The notes: generated by a model not told the origin, from the letters alone. A DNA stretch of 33,118 bases from a bacterium (GCA_030697795.1 JAUYOV010000001.1:88486-121603), one strand, 5' to 3'. Numbered from the stretch's first letter, positions 15,246 to 22,636 are shown. A program made the numbers and translations.

Positions 15246-15287
15246 CTGTCCAACACCTAATCTGTCCAACACCAGGTGTTGGACAGA
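15246..15287 (+). repeat. Right REP-like repeat of the RAYT element
   Basis: Half-site CTGTCCAACACC (15246-15257), TAA spacer, then TCTGTCCAACACC-A-GGTGTTGGACAGA (15261-15287), the same 27-bp palindrome as on the left in the same direction. The spacer is one base shorter. Confidence 0.9.
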
Positions 15288-15289
15288 TT

Positions 15290-16150
15290 TCAGACCTTAC
15301 TGATACTCCCAAAAAGCCTTAACTTCTGCCTTACCAACTCTTTGATGTTACCTACGACCTCTTTTTCTAAACGATAAAGCGCGTATTCGCTAGGATTAGA
15401 CTTGAGTTGCCTCTCCAACCCTTTTCTAAAAAGCACTCTTAATTCGGTGCTGATATGAATGTTGCTTATGCCCAAAGATATAGCTTTTTTAATATCGGCA
15501 TCGGGTATGCCAGAACCCGCGTGCAAAACCAAACTAACATGCTTAGGCACAACTTTTCTTATGTCTTCTAAAATTTCAAAATCCAGTTCTGGCTCGTCAA
15601 TATTTATACCGTGGACGTTGCCTATAACAATCGCCAACCGATCCACCCCAGTTTCATTAACAAACTTTAAAGCTTCTTCGGGCTTAGTATAGTCTTCGGG
15701 CGTAACAGCTATTTTTTTGCCAGTTAATTGGGAGTCGCCTTTTAAATAACCTAGCTCACCTTCCACCGAAATATCTTTATTTTTACTTTTAGCGTACCTC
15801 ACCGCCCTTCTAGTTTCATTTATATTTTCTTTCAAAGATAAATTTGAGCCATCAAAATGCACAGAATCGTAACCCGCCTCCACCGCTTCAAAAATAGCCT
15901 CAACCGATTTAGTATGATCCGCATTTAAAAATATATTCGGCCAATCTTCTTGGTAGGATTTTATTAAAGACACCGCGCTTTTTAAACCCAGCCATGCTCT
16001 TTCGCCTTCGGAAGTTCCAATCATAACAGGCGAACCTGCCTCCCTAGCCGCCTCCACCACGGCTTTAAGCAATTCTAAATTAGAGACATTAAAATGCCCT
16101 ATAGCCCAATGATCTTTATTTGCTTGATTAAAAAAATTTTTTAAAATCAT
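15290..16150 (-). CDS. fba: Class II fructose-bisphosphate aldolase
   Basis: This protein of about 286 residues splits fructose 1,6-bisphosphate into triose phosphates, or runs in reverse. Class II zinc ligands are visible: His in NADHTKS, Glu in VEGELGYL, His in NVHGIN and His in LHAGSGIPD. The substrate segment GHFNVSN is at the start. The usual NxDTD near the end is NIHISTELR. The ATG at 16150 is chosen; a TTG one codon upstream is less likely. TATAAT at 16160-16155 lies 5 bases before it, so the RNA has almost no leader. The gene ends next to the right RAYT repeat. Confidence 0.92.
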   Translation of the reverse strand: MILKNFFNQANKDHWAIGHFNVSNLELLKAVVEAAREAGSPVMIGTSEGERAWLGLKSAVSLIKSYQEDWPNIFLNADHTKSVEAIFEAVEAGYDSVHFDGSNLSLKENINETRRAVRYAKSKNKDISVEGELGYLKGDSQLTGKKIAVTPEDYTKPEEALKFVNETGVDRLAIVIGNVHGINIDEPELDFEILEDIRKVVPKHVSLVLHAGSGIPDADIKKAISLGISNIHISTELRVLFRKGLERQLKSNPSEYALYRLEKEVVGNIKELVRQKLRLFGSISKV

Positions 16151-16154
16151 CAAA

Positions 16155-16160
16155 ATTATA
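16155..16160 (-). promoter_or_regulatory. -10 box for fba
   Basis: A perfect TATAAT on the minus strand ends 5 bases before ATG 16150. It lies between the start codon and the long palindrome 16161-16248, whose arm would cover the -35 region. Confidence 0.45.
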
Positions 16161-16248
16161 GAAAATTATCATTCCGAGCAACATTATGGAGAATAGTTTT
16201 TATATAAATAGAGAGGCTCCATATCGCTTGCGAGGGATGATAATTTTC
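16161..16248. repeat. Long imperfect palindrome between the 17515 gene and fba
   Basis: GAAAATTATCATTCC (16161-16175) pairs with GGGATGATAATTTTC (16234-16248) with one mismatch, and further in TATGGAG pairs with CTCCATA. The word ATCATTCCGAGC recalls a dispersed repeat family (TCATTCCGAGC..GAATCTC) I know from many bacterial genomes. It may also end transcription or insulate the two genes. Confidence 0.65.
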
Positions 16249-16270
16249 GCAAAAAACAATATTCAAAAAA

Positions 16271-17515
16271 CTACAAAATAATATATCCTTTATCAAACCC
16301 GTCCAAAACTAATTTTTCTAGCTTTTCTTCCCCACCTGAATATTCAGCAAAAATCTTGGTCCACATGGCCTCACGTTGATGATAAGTTAAAGCTTCTTTT
16401 TTCCCTTCCATAAAAGAAACCAAGGACATGGCATTATCTTCTAAGTCAAAACTTACAACTTCTTCACCGCTAACCCCTTGAAAAAGTCCGCCAACCCAAT
16501 CCAAATTCCACCATAAACTTAAATCCACCTTGCCTCCTGTCTTTTCCGATATACCAACCAAATCCCTCTCGCCTTTGGCCCAATGAATAGATTCCGGGTT
16601 AACTCTGGGCTGGAAAAGGCGCGGATCTTGAGAATTTTCTTTAACTAAATAACGCTGAACAATAAGCCAAGCATTTTTTTCTTTTATATCCATAACTTCT
16701 TTAACATCTCCTCTTAAGAGCGATTTAAACTTTTCCGCAAAATTTGCTTCGGTAGAATATTTTTTAAAAAGTTTTGAATAAAATTCTATTTCGTGGAAAT
16801 AATGCAAGAGCAAGGCAAAGTCTCTTAAAAATTTTCCCGGCACATCCATAGTTATGGGGTTCAAAAAAATAACCCCAAACTCTTTTAAATGGCTAACATT
16901 ATGATGTTTCTTTTCTATAAATTTCTTGGCAATATCGTGCCACTTCGGGCTTAATACCTTAACTTCTATATCTCTTTCTTCAAAATCCGCCTCGGTAAAA
17001 TTACTATAGGCTTCCTCAAAAGTTTTATGCATCCATTCATTATTTTCTACAAATCTTAAAGCACTAAAAGCCTCTAGCAGATTTTCTTTTTCAAAAATTT
17101 CTTCTACCGTAGCATAGCCTAAATAGTTTAAAAGATTTTCGGGTTTTCGTTTTAAAAATATTTCCTTTATAAAATCTTTCTTTAAAAAAAAGCCTTTACC
17201 CACCTTAACCAAGGATCTTGAAAGATTGGCCGCTTTTTCAAATTCGTTTGCACCCTCAACAGTATTTAAAAATTCCAAAAAATCTTTTTCGTTTTGAAAA
17301 ATAGCTTTCTGCAAAGTGCCCCGAGTATGATCAGCACTTCTGTCGTCGCCTGTGTTTAGTTTCTTTATTGTTTCTTCAATTATTTTTTCGTTCTCGTTAC
17401 ACAGCCTTTCTATAATACCGGTTTTGCCTGTAGATTCCCGTAAAGAAAGTTCTAAATTTTCTAATGTTTTTTCGGTTATGCCAAGAATTCTAGCTATTTT
17501 TTGATTGGGCGTCAT
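16271..17515 (-). CDS. Conserved-type hypothetical protein in the sugar cluster
   Basis: The 414-residue protein is soluble, charged and helix-rich, with no signal or membrane segment. It opens with MTPNQKIARILGITEKTLENL, which looks like a small HTH-like or coiled start. Further in are AWLIVQRYLVKENSQDPRLF, ESIHWAKGERDL and KVDLSLWWNLDWVGGLF. I do not recognise a family. It lies 13 bases downstream of the PfkB kinase and upstream of aldolase, so co-expression with sugar phosphate enzymes is clear. A regulatory or moonlighting role in carbohydrate metabolism is only inference. Confidence 0.7.
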   Translation of the reverse strand: MTPNQKIARILGITEKTLENLELSLRESTGKTGIIERLCNENEKIIEETIKKLNTGDDRSADHTRGTLQKAIFQNEKDFLEFLNTVEGANEFEKAANLSRSLVKVGKGFFLKKDFIKEIFLKRKPENLLNYLGYATVEEIFEKENLLEAFSALRFVENNEWMHKTFEEAYSNFTEADFEERDIEVKVLSPKWHDIAKKFIEKKHHNVSHLKEFGVIFLNPITMDVPGKFLRDFALLLHYFHEIEFYSKLFKKYSTEANFAEKFKSLLRGDVKEVMDIKEKNAWLIVQRYLVKENSQDPRLFQPRVNPESIHWAKGERDLVGISEKTGGKVDLSLWWNLDWVGGLFQGVSGEEVVSFDLEDNAMSLVSFMEGKKEALTYHQREAMWTKIFAEYSGGEEKLEKLVLDGFDKGYIIL

Positions 17516-17528
17516 AATTAATTTAAGA

Positions 17529-18512
17529 TTATCTAACTTTCACTTTAAAATCTTGCCATCTTTTGTCATTTATAAATTGATCTTTCGTCAGTATACCATC
17601 TTTGGCGCCCAGTCTTTCCACCACGCCTGTAGCATTAGCGCTAGCTAACCTTATAGCATATTGAATATCATTTTTTTCTATTAAACCCGCCACAAACCCC
17701 GAACCAAAAGCATCACCGGCTCCAGTTCTATCCACAACATTTTGATTTTTAAATATGCCAGATTCAAAAATACTTTTACCGTCAGAAATCAAAGCACCTT
17801 TGTGGCCATCGGTTAAAACAACAATTCCACTTACGTATTCATCCAGCGTTTTAAATATTTTATCCTCTTTTTTATAATCTAGCCCAGTTAAATACGCGCC
17901 TTCTTCTCTGTTTATTAATAAAACATCTAACTTTTTTAAAACCTCGCCTAAACCATCGAGACCCATTTTAATTTCTGATTTTGACGGGTTGTAGGCAACC
18001 TGGGTGTTTGTTTCTTTGGCTTTATTTAAAATTAAATTCAAAACATCTAGCGGCATAGCACCCGCCATATAAAACCATTTAGCATTTAATGTTCTTAAAT
18101 TAACATCATCCGGTTTAAAATGTTCCGAGGCGCCCCGATAAACCAAAATAGTTCGCTCGCCGTTGGGCGATAATAATAAAATAGAATATGCAGTTTTATA
18201 ATCGTCATTTTCTATAACAAAGTTGGTTCCGACTCCTTCAGACTTTAAATTTTGCAAAACTTCTCTGCCAGAAACATCATTGCCTATTTTACAAACACAA
18301 GCTGTGTTTAATCCTTGCCTACTAAAAGTAACAGCGGCATTGGTTGCGCCGCCGCCTGTAGCAAAAACGATATCATCTATATCTATTTTTTCGCCTAACG
18401 GTAAACACAAAACCTCACCCGTTAAAAACTTAAACGAGGAAGCTCTTTTAAATTCATGGCTTCTGACAAAAGCATCGCGTGTGGCCGTGCCAATGGTAAT
18501 CACATCGTACAT
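17529..18512 (-). CDS. PfkB family carbohydrate kinase
   Basis: The 327-residue kinase has the ribokinase-family plan: N-terminal GGGATNAAVTFSRQG (substrate-binding start), KIGNDVSG, and the C-terminal signature DRTGAGDAFGSGF with catalytic base D267 and the anion hole GAG. It phosphorylates a sugar or sugar phosphate with ATP. The substrate cannot be read from sequence. Its place between pentose phosphate genes and aldolase makes fructose 6-phosphate or a pentose plausible, and no other phosphofructokinase is in the window. A leaderless promoter is predicted just upstream. Confidence 0.9.
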   Translation of the reverse strand: MYDVITIGTATRDAFVRSHEFKRASSFKFLTGEVLCLPLGEKIDIDDIVFATGGGATNAAVTFSRQGLNTACVCKIGNDVSGREVLQNLKSEGVGTNFVIENDDYKTAYSILLLSPNGERTILVYRGASEHFKPDDVNLRTLNAKWFYMAGAMPLDVLNLILNKAKETNTQVAYNPSKSEIKMGLDGLGEVLKKLDVLLINREEGAYLTGLDYKKEDKIFKTLDEYVSGIVVLTDGHKGALISDGKSIFESGIFKNQNVVDRTGAGDAFGSGFVAGLIEKNDIQYAIRLASANATGVVERLGAKDGILTKDQFINDKRWQDFKVKVR

Positions 18513-18518
18513 ACCTTA

Positions 18519-18547
18519 ATTTTAACAAATAAAAAGAAAAAGGTCAG
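18519..18547 (-). promoter_or_regulatory. Promoter for the pfkB gene, overlapping a terminator
   Basis: CTGACC (18547-18542) and TAAAAT (18524-18519) are 17 bases apart. The -10 ends 7 bases before ATG 18512. The -35 lies in the 3' arm of the terminator at 18530-18565, so termination of one unit and initiation of the next share DNA. Confidence 0.5.
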
Positions 18548-18565
18548 TCTTTTATAAGACCGACC
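18530..18565 (-). terminator. Intrinsic terminator after the 19065 gene
   Basis: On the minus strand GGTCGGTCTT and AAGACTGACC pair over TATA with one mismatch, followed by TTTTTCTTTTT. Confidence 0.85.
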
Positions 18566-18597
18566 CATATTAATTGCGTTCTTCGTGAACAGTTTAA

Positions 18598-19065
18598 CTA
18601 GGAAGTATTTATAAGAACAGCAGAAGGCTCGTTAAAACCCCGAGAACCTTCAATGCTACCAGGACTCCACCGCCACCTCTTACCACTCCAAAAAAGAAAC
18701 ACTGTGTATAGGCGGCCATCTGGACCATAAAGTTCAGTGCCATCAAAAGAAACAAACAAAGTACGGCCATCAACCTTATTTTTCCATTCTTGTGGAATAA
18801 GATCTTTATTTTTCCAAAAAGTTTGAAAAATCTTAATATCAAACCGAACCCGACCCAGTTCTTTTAGACGTTTTATTCTTTCATTACCATCAATTCTTTT
18901 TTCTTTATCTTTTAAACAGGTTTCCAAACGAATATTGGTAAGATTTATCTCGGTAAGGCTTAAAGAACATTCATCTTCTTCGCCTAGGCTCCAGTCTTTA
19001 CCCAAGCCCGAAAAAGACGCTGGATCAAAAGGGCAAGAGCGGTCAATCTTTACGATTGTATCCAT
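18598..19065 (-). CDS. Small aromatic-rich hypothetical protein
   Basis: ATG 19065 (MDTIVKIDRSC) is chosen because AAAGGAGG lies about 6 bases upstream; the longer frame from 19089 would run through this site. The protein has 155 residues and no signal or membrane helix. The C-terminal third, LYGPDGRLYTVFLFWSGKRW then RWSPG, is rich in Trp, Tyr and Phe and ends SAVLINTS. I have the impression that CPR genomes carry families of small proteins with such W-rich tails, but no function is known to me. The gene has its own terminator and interrupts the transketolase-pfkB order as an independent unit. Confidence 0.7.
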   Translation of the reverse strand: MDTIVKIDRSCPFDPASFSGLGKDWSLGEEDECSLSLTEINLTNIRLETCLKDKEKRIDGNERIKRLKELGRVRFDIKIFQTFWKNKDLIPQEWKNKVDGRTLFVSFDGTELYGPDGRLYTVFLFWSGKRWRWSPGSIEGSRGFNEPSAVLINTS

Positions 19066-19148
19066 AAACCCTCCTTTTAGTTTATTCAAAAGAACAGTAC
19101 ATCTAAACTTTTAACACATAACCCATTAAGACTTCAAGATGAGAATAA

Positions 19149-20123
19149 TTACTTACGCGATAGCACTTTTTTAACCGCTTTTTTTATTGATTCCACACCC
19201 ATGCCATATTTTTCTATAAGCTCTTCGGGTTTGCCTGATTCCCCAAAACTATCACTGACTCCAATAAATTCCATCGGTACTGGCATTTCTTTGGCTAACA
19301 GCTCGGAAATGGCACTACCCAACCCGCCATATATTTGATGTTCTTCTACGCTAACCACAGCGTGCGCGCTATGAACATATCTTAATATTGTATCTTTATC
19401 TAAAGGTTTTATGGTATGAATATTTACCACCGCTACTTGTATTCTTTCTTTTTCTAAATCTATTGAAGCTTTAATTGCATTATAAATTAATGGCCCACAA
19501 CCAAAAATTACAACATCTTTTCCATCTTTAAAAACTTCAGCGCGGCCAATTTTAAAAGGGGTATGAGAAGTTGTAATCATGGCGCTTTTTTCGCGTGTAA
19601 AACGTAAATAAACTGGCCCCACTAATTCTGCCGAGGCCACTGTAGCCTTTTTAGCTTCTTCGTAATCGCAGGGCACAACCACTCTCATATTTGGCATCAT
19701 TCGTGTAAGCCCAATATCTTCTAAAGCCTGATGCGTAGCGCCATCTGGACCGACTGATATGCCAGCGTGCGCGCCTGCAATTTTTACATTGGCTTCGTTG
19801 TAAGCAATCGTGGTTCTAATTTGTTCGTTATTTCTACCCGGGCTAAAAGTGGCATAAGAAGATATAAAAGGAATTTTTCCGGCAAGAGCCAATCCTGCCG
19901 CCACCGAAGCTAAATTTTGTTCGGCCACGCCCATTTCTATAAATCTTTCGGGAAACTTTTTTTGAAAAGCTAAAGAACGAGTAGATTCGGTTAAATCGGC
20001 GCACAATACCACTACATTTTTATTTTTTTCTCCAGCTAAAACTAAGCCATCGCCATAACCATCGCGGGTTGGTTTTTGTTCTGGTTTTAAAATATCTTTT
20101 ACTAAATATGCATTAGGATTCAT
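19149..20123 (-). CDS. Transketolase, C-terminal subunit
   Basis: The 324-residue protein holds the pyrimidine-binding and C-terminal domains of transketolase: FIEMGVAEQNLASVAAGLAL carries the catalytic Glu, then ISSYATFSPGRNNEQIR, SVGPDGATHQALEDIGLTR and the C-domain from about 195 (FKDGKDVVIFGCGPL). With the N-terminal subunit at 20250-21113 it makes a split, thiamine diphosphate-dependent enzyme moving two-carbon units between ketoses and aldoses. Split transketolases are common in archaea and CPR. The two genes are separated by 126 bases of A+T-rich repeats instead of the usual close coupling. Confidence 0.92.
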   Translation of the reverse strand: MNPNAYLVKDILKPEQKPTRDGYGDGLVLAGEKNKNVVVLCADLTESTRSLAFQKKFPERFIEMGVAEQNLASVAAGLALAGKIPFISSYATFSPGRNNEQIRTTIAYNEANVKIAGAHAGISVGPDGATHQALEDIGLTRMMPNMRVVVPCDYEEAKKATVASAELVGPVYLRFTREKSAMITTSHTPFKIGRAEVFKDGKDVVIFGCGPLIYNAIKASIDLEKERIQVAVVNIHTIKPLDKDTILRYVHSAHAVVSVEEHQIYGGLGSAISELLAKEMPVPMEFIGVSDSFGESGKPEELIEKYGMGVESIKKAVKKVLSRK

Positions 20124-20129
20124 CGGGTG

Positions 20130-20249
20130 ATGTCTAATACCTAATTACTAATATCTAATCAATGCCTAATGCTTAATTATCTAATTTCAAAATTTAGTCA
20201 TTAGACATTTGGATTTGATTAGAAATTAGAAATTTGTCATTAGAAATTT
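20130..20249. repeat. CTAAT/ATTAG repeat block between transketolase genes
   Basis: Six CTAAT words on the left half (about 20134-20186) and four ATTAG words on the right half (about 20199-20243) make a long imperfect palindrome, for example ATCTAATCAA against TTGATTAGAA. It is almost free of G+C. It could fold in RNA or mark an old insertion. Confidence 0.6.
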
Positions 20250-21113
20250 TTAATCAATATGCCCTGCTTCTATCTGCCCCTGCAATGTTCTTAATTCCCG
20301 CAAAGCAATATTCGCTTCTTCTTTGTTGGGCGGTTTACCGTGCCATTCAAATTTATTCTCCATAAAATCTACGCCCTTACCCGGAATGGTTCGTGCAATA
20401 ATTACAGTTGGTTTTTCGTGTATGGCTTCGGCTTTGGCACACGCATCCACAAATTCGCGAATATTATGCCCATCAATTTCTAAAACATACCAATTAAAAG
20501 ATTCATATTTGGCTTTTAAATCATCTAACGGCATTACGTCTTCGGTGTAACCATCTATTTGAATATTATTTCTATCTATTATTCCAACTAAATTATTTAA
20601 TTTATATTTAGCCGCAAACATAACTGCTTCCCAAGTTTGGCCAGCATCGTGTTCGCCATCGGACATGGCACAGTAAACGCGATTTGGAAGGTTATCCATT
20701 TTAAAAGCCATGGCCATACCAGAGGCTTGAGATAAACCTGACCCGAGCGGACCAGATGTTGTTTCTAAACCGGGTAAAGATAATCTGTGTGGGTGCCCTT
20801 GTAAGCGCGTACCGAGCTTACGTAAGGTTTTAAGTTCACTAATGGGAAAATAACCCGCATGCGCCATAGCCACGTAACGTATTGGGCAAATATGACCGTT
20901 AGATAATATTAAGCGATCACGCGCCGGCCATTCGGGATGTTTAGGATCGTGTTTTAAAATATGAAAATACAAAGCCGTAAAAATATCGGCCATACCTAAC
21001 GGACCAGCTGAATGCCCCGAACCCGCTTCCAAAAGCATTTTAATAAGATCTTGCCTTATTTGGTTTGCCTTAAGCTCCAGTTGTTTTAATTTAGTTTCAT
21101 GAAGCGCTTCCAT
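20250..21113 (-). CDS. Transketolase, N-terminal subunit
   Basis: The 287-residue protein holds the thiamine diphosphate-binding domain: GSGHSAGPLGMADI, RDRLILSNGHICP, GPLGSGLSQASGMA and the cofactor motif MSDGEHDAGQTWEA..(about 25)..NN. It pairs with the subunit at 19149-20123. The function is the transketolase reaction of the non-oxidative pentose phosphate branch. An upstream terminator (21150-21187) ends the preceding small gene, so this gene needs read-through or its own promoter; TATAAA directly before the ATG is the only candidate and is too close to be convincing. Confidence 0.93.
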   Translation of the reverse strand: MEALHETKLKQLELKANQIRQDLIKMLLEAGSGHSAGPLGMADIFTALYFHILKHDPKHPEWPARDRLILSNGHICPIRYVAMAHAGYFPISELKTLRKLGTRLQGHPHRLSLPGLETTSGPLGSGLSQASGMAMAFKMDNLPNRVYCAMSDGEHDAGQTWEAVMFAAKYKLNNLVGIIDRNNIQIDGYTEDVMPLDDLKAKYESFNWYVLEIDGHNIREFVDACAKAEAIHEKPTVIIARTIPGKGVDFMENKFEWHGKPPNKEEANIALRELRTLQGQIEAGHID

Positions 21114-21149
21114 TTTATAGTGAGTGAAACCGAACTACGCTTTAATTTT

Positions 21150-21187
21150 AACAAAATAAAACCCCCAGCGCACGTTATGCGCCAGGG
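21150..21187 (-). terminator. Intrinsic terminator after the 67-residue gene
   Basis: CCCTGGCGCA and TGCGCTGGGG pair on the minus strand (two G-U pairs) over a 5-base loop, followed by GTTTTATTTT. Confidence 0.85.
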
Positions 21188-21209
21188 ATTAGTGAAACAA
21201 GATCACAAC

Positions 21210-21413
21210 TTAGGAGGGAGTGAACACGATGGTCGTGATCCTCAACATCATGTATTCACGAGGTGGAGGCGCTGGAGTTGCCGTAGTAACTGCAGAATCT
21301 ACATAAGCTCCTAAGCGTAGCATTTGGATAACAACTTCTTCTACTGCCTTCTGGTGGTTTATTGTGCCCAACTCAAAAATAGTTTCTACTATACGAATCA
21401 TTGTTCCAGACAT
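21210..21413 (-). CDS. Small 67-residue hypothetical protein, strongly expressed signals
   Basis: ATG 21413 (MSGTMIRIVETIF) is chosen because GGAGG lies 5-9 bases upstream; an in-frame GTG 12 bases earlier overlaps that site. The N-terminal two thirds looks helical and amphipathic, with IVETIFELG and AVEEVVIQMLRLG; then come PAPPPRE and a hydrophobic end. No family is recognised. A near-consensus promoter upstream and a strong terminator downstream make it a single-gene unit placed inside the pentose phosphate gene order. The signals suggest high expression. Confidence 0.65.
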   Translation of the reverse strand: MSGTMIRIVETIFELGTINHQKAVEEVVIQMLRLGAYVDSAVTTATPAPPPREYMMLRITTIVFTPS

Positions 21414-21442
21414 ATTTTCCTCCACTGTGATAAATCAGAATG

Positions 21443-21498
21443 AACAATCCATGATTTAGATTGTTTTAATTATACACTACTAGATATATATTTGTCAA
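21443..21498 (-). promoter_or_regulatory. Consensus promoter and leader hairpin of the 67-residue gene
   Basis: A perfect TTGACA (21498-21493) and perfect TATAAT (21474-21469) are 18 bases apart. The start is near 21462, with a leader of about 49 bases. A 7-bp inverted repeat AACAATC/GATTGTT (21443-21449 and 21459-21465) lies at the 5' end of the RNA. Confidence 0.8.
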
Positions 21499-21519
21499 CC
21501 CAACCCCAAAGCCCAGTAT

Positions 21520-22140
21520 TTAAGCTATATTTTTAAACCTCTCAATCATCTGTTTGGGATCAGTGCTTTCAAATATAGCCGAACCTACCACCGCAGAGTC
21601 TACGCCTAGTTCCTTGAGCTTAGATATATTTTCCAAATTAATTCCCCCGTCAACTTCTATGTTCACATTCGGCATTACTTGTTTTAAAGTTTTTATTTTT
21701 TCTAAAACCGATTCATTAAATTCTTGCCCTTGGTAACCCGCTTCAACGCTTAAAAATAAAACTCGGCCAGCCGATTGAACCATATCGGCATACGGCGCCC
21801 ACGGAGTTTCTACTTTAAAAGCCAAAACTATTTCCTTATCTGTGGCAGACCTCGGAGGTTTGCCACTCTTTAAAGATTCTACCTGAACCACGAAACGGCT
21901 CGCTGGACTTGCCTGCCATTTTTCAATTTCTGCTATAGGATCAGCTACCATCAAATGAACCTCTATTTTTGATTTTAAATTTAAACCCGAAAGATCGCTG
22001 GGATTATTCCAAGTTTCTACGGGCGTAAAAAAACCATCCGAAATATCCAGTTGAATATATTCGGTTAAACTATCTACCAACTTTATCTTCTTTTCAACTT
22101 CTAGCCATTCTTTTTCTAATATTGCAGGAATTATATTCAT
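21520..22140 (-). CDS. rpe: Ribulose-phosphate 3-epimerase, divergent, with palindrome insert
   Basis: The 206-residue TIM-barrel protein interconverts ribulose and xylulose 5-phosphate. Visible are LDISDGFFTP (usually H-x-D-x-M-D-G), His in EVHLMVADP, LSVEAGYQGQEF (usually SVNPGFGGQ), IEVDGGIN with a metal Asp, and VVGSAIF. The first metal-binding His appears to be Gln (YIQLD), so activity should not be taken for granted. The segment GKPPRSATD (about residue 92-101) is encoded by a 25-bp palindrome. The gene lies one base after rpiB. Confidence 0.85.
   Translation of the reverse strand: MNIIPAILEKEWLEVEKKIKLVDSLTEYIQLDISDGFFTPVETWNNPSDLSGLNLKSKIEVHLMVADPIAEIEKWQASPASRFVVQVESLKSGKPPRSATDKEIVLAFKVETPWAPYADMVQSAGRVLFLSVEAGYQGQEFNESVLEKIKTLKQVMPNVNIEVDGGINLENISKLKELGVDSAVVGSAIFESTDPKQMIERFKNIA
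21842..21866. repeat. 25-bp palindrome inside rpe
   Basis: GTGGCAGACCTC (21842-21853) and GAGGTTTGCCAC (21855-21866) are inverted copies with one mismatch around a single central base. It encodes GKPPRSAT in frame, in a loop between a strand and the next helix or strand of the barrel. Confidence 0.7.
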
Positions 22141-22141
22141 A

Positions 22142-22597
22142 CTATTTAAAATTCTCTTCTTCTTTCTTTTCTATTTTATCTACCCTTCTAATATACTTTT
22201 CTTCGTTAATAAACCTAGTTACCAAAAACGCCTTCAAAATCCTTTCAGCCAAACTAAAGTCAGTTTGATCGGCCGATAATACTAAAACATTTAAATTGTC
22301 ATTTTCACGACCATGTTTAGCAAACCATTCGTCAACCGCCAAACCCGCTCGAATGTTTTTGATTTTGTTAGCCGCCACCACCATGCCTAAACCCGAGCCA
22401 CATATCATAACACCAAAATTTTCTTTTACATTCTCGGCAACTCTCTCGGCAACTTTAAAAGCAAAATCCGGATAATCATCTTCCGGATCAAATTTATGAT
22501 TGCCTAAATCTTTAAACGGAATTTTCGCCGCAGTTAAATAACCTTTCAAATATTCTTTTAAATTGTAGCCTCGATGATCTGAACCAATATAAATCAT
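22142..22597 (-). CDS. rpiB: Ribose-5-phosphate isomerase B
   Basis: The 151-residue enzyme interconverts ribose and ribulose 5-phosphate. RpiB landmarks are SDHRGYNLKEYL at the start, the active-site Cys in MICGSGLGMVVAANK and IRAGL. The tail past residue 140 is Lys/Glu-rich and probably disordered. It is followed by rpe after one base, so the two are co-transcribed. The -10 ends 7 bases before the ATG (leaderless mRNA), and the three-part palindromic operator lies about 40 bases upstream, tying the gene to the PaaX-like regulator. Confidence 0.93.
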   Translation of the reverse strand: MIYIGSDHRGYNLKEYLKGYLTAAKIPFKDLGNHKFDPEDDYPDFAFKVAERVAENVKENFGVMICGSGLGMVVAANKIKNIRAGLAVDEWFAKHGRENDNLNVLVLSADQTDFSLAERILKAFLVTRFINEEKYIRRVDKIEKKEEENFK

Positions 22598-22603
22598 ATT
22601 AAG

Positions 22604-22612
22604 ATTCTAGCA
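22604..22612 (-). promoter_or_regulatory. Extended -10 promoter of rpiB
   Basis: TGCTAGAAT on the minus strand is an extended -10 (TGn plus TAGAAT). It ends 7 bases before ATG 22597. The -35 (TTATTA, 22632-22627) is weak, consistent with a need for an activator or with the extended -10. Confidence 0.55.
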
Positions 22613-22636
22613 TATTTAACATATCCTAATAAAAAA

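Larger units (their letters stand above)
14524..15287 (+). mobile_element. RAYT transposase gene flanked by duplicated palindromes
   Basis: A 764-bp unit made of a left repeat (14524-14566), one transposase gene (14585-15244) and a right repeat (15246-15287). The two repeats lie in the same direction and have the same two-part design. The unit fits exactly between the lycopene-cyclase-like gene and the aldolase gene, ending 2 bases before the aldolase stop codon. This is the layout of a REP-associated tyrosine transposase locus rather than an IS with inverted ends. Confidence 0.8.

Noticed and set aside
5102-16150. UGA recoding as in some CPR lineages
   Set aside because: UGA acts as a normal stop in the 5102 gene (ATGA overlap) and in fba, and the tRNA-Trp has the standard CCA anticodon.
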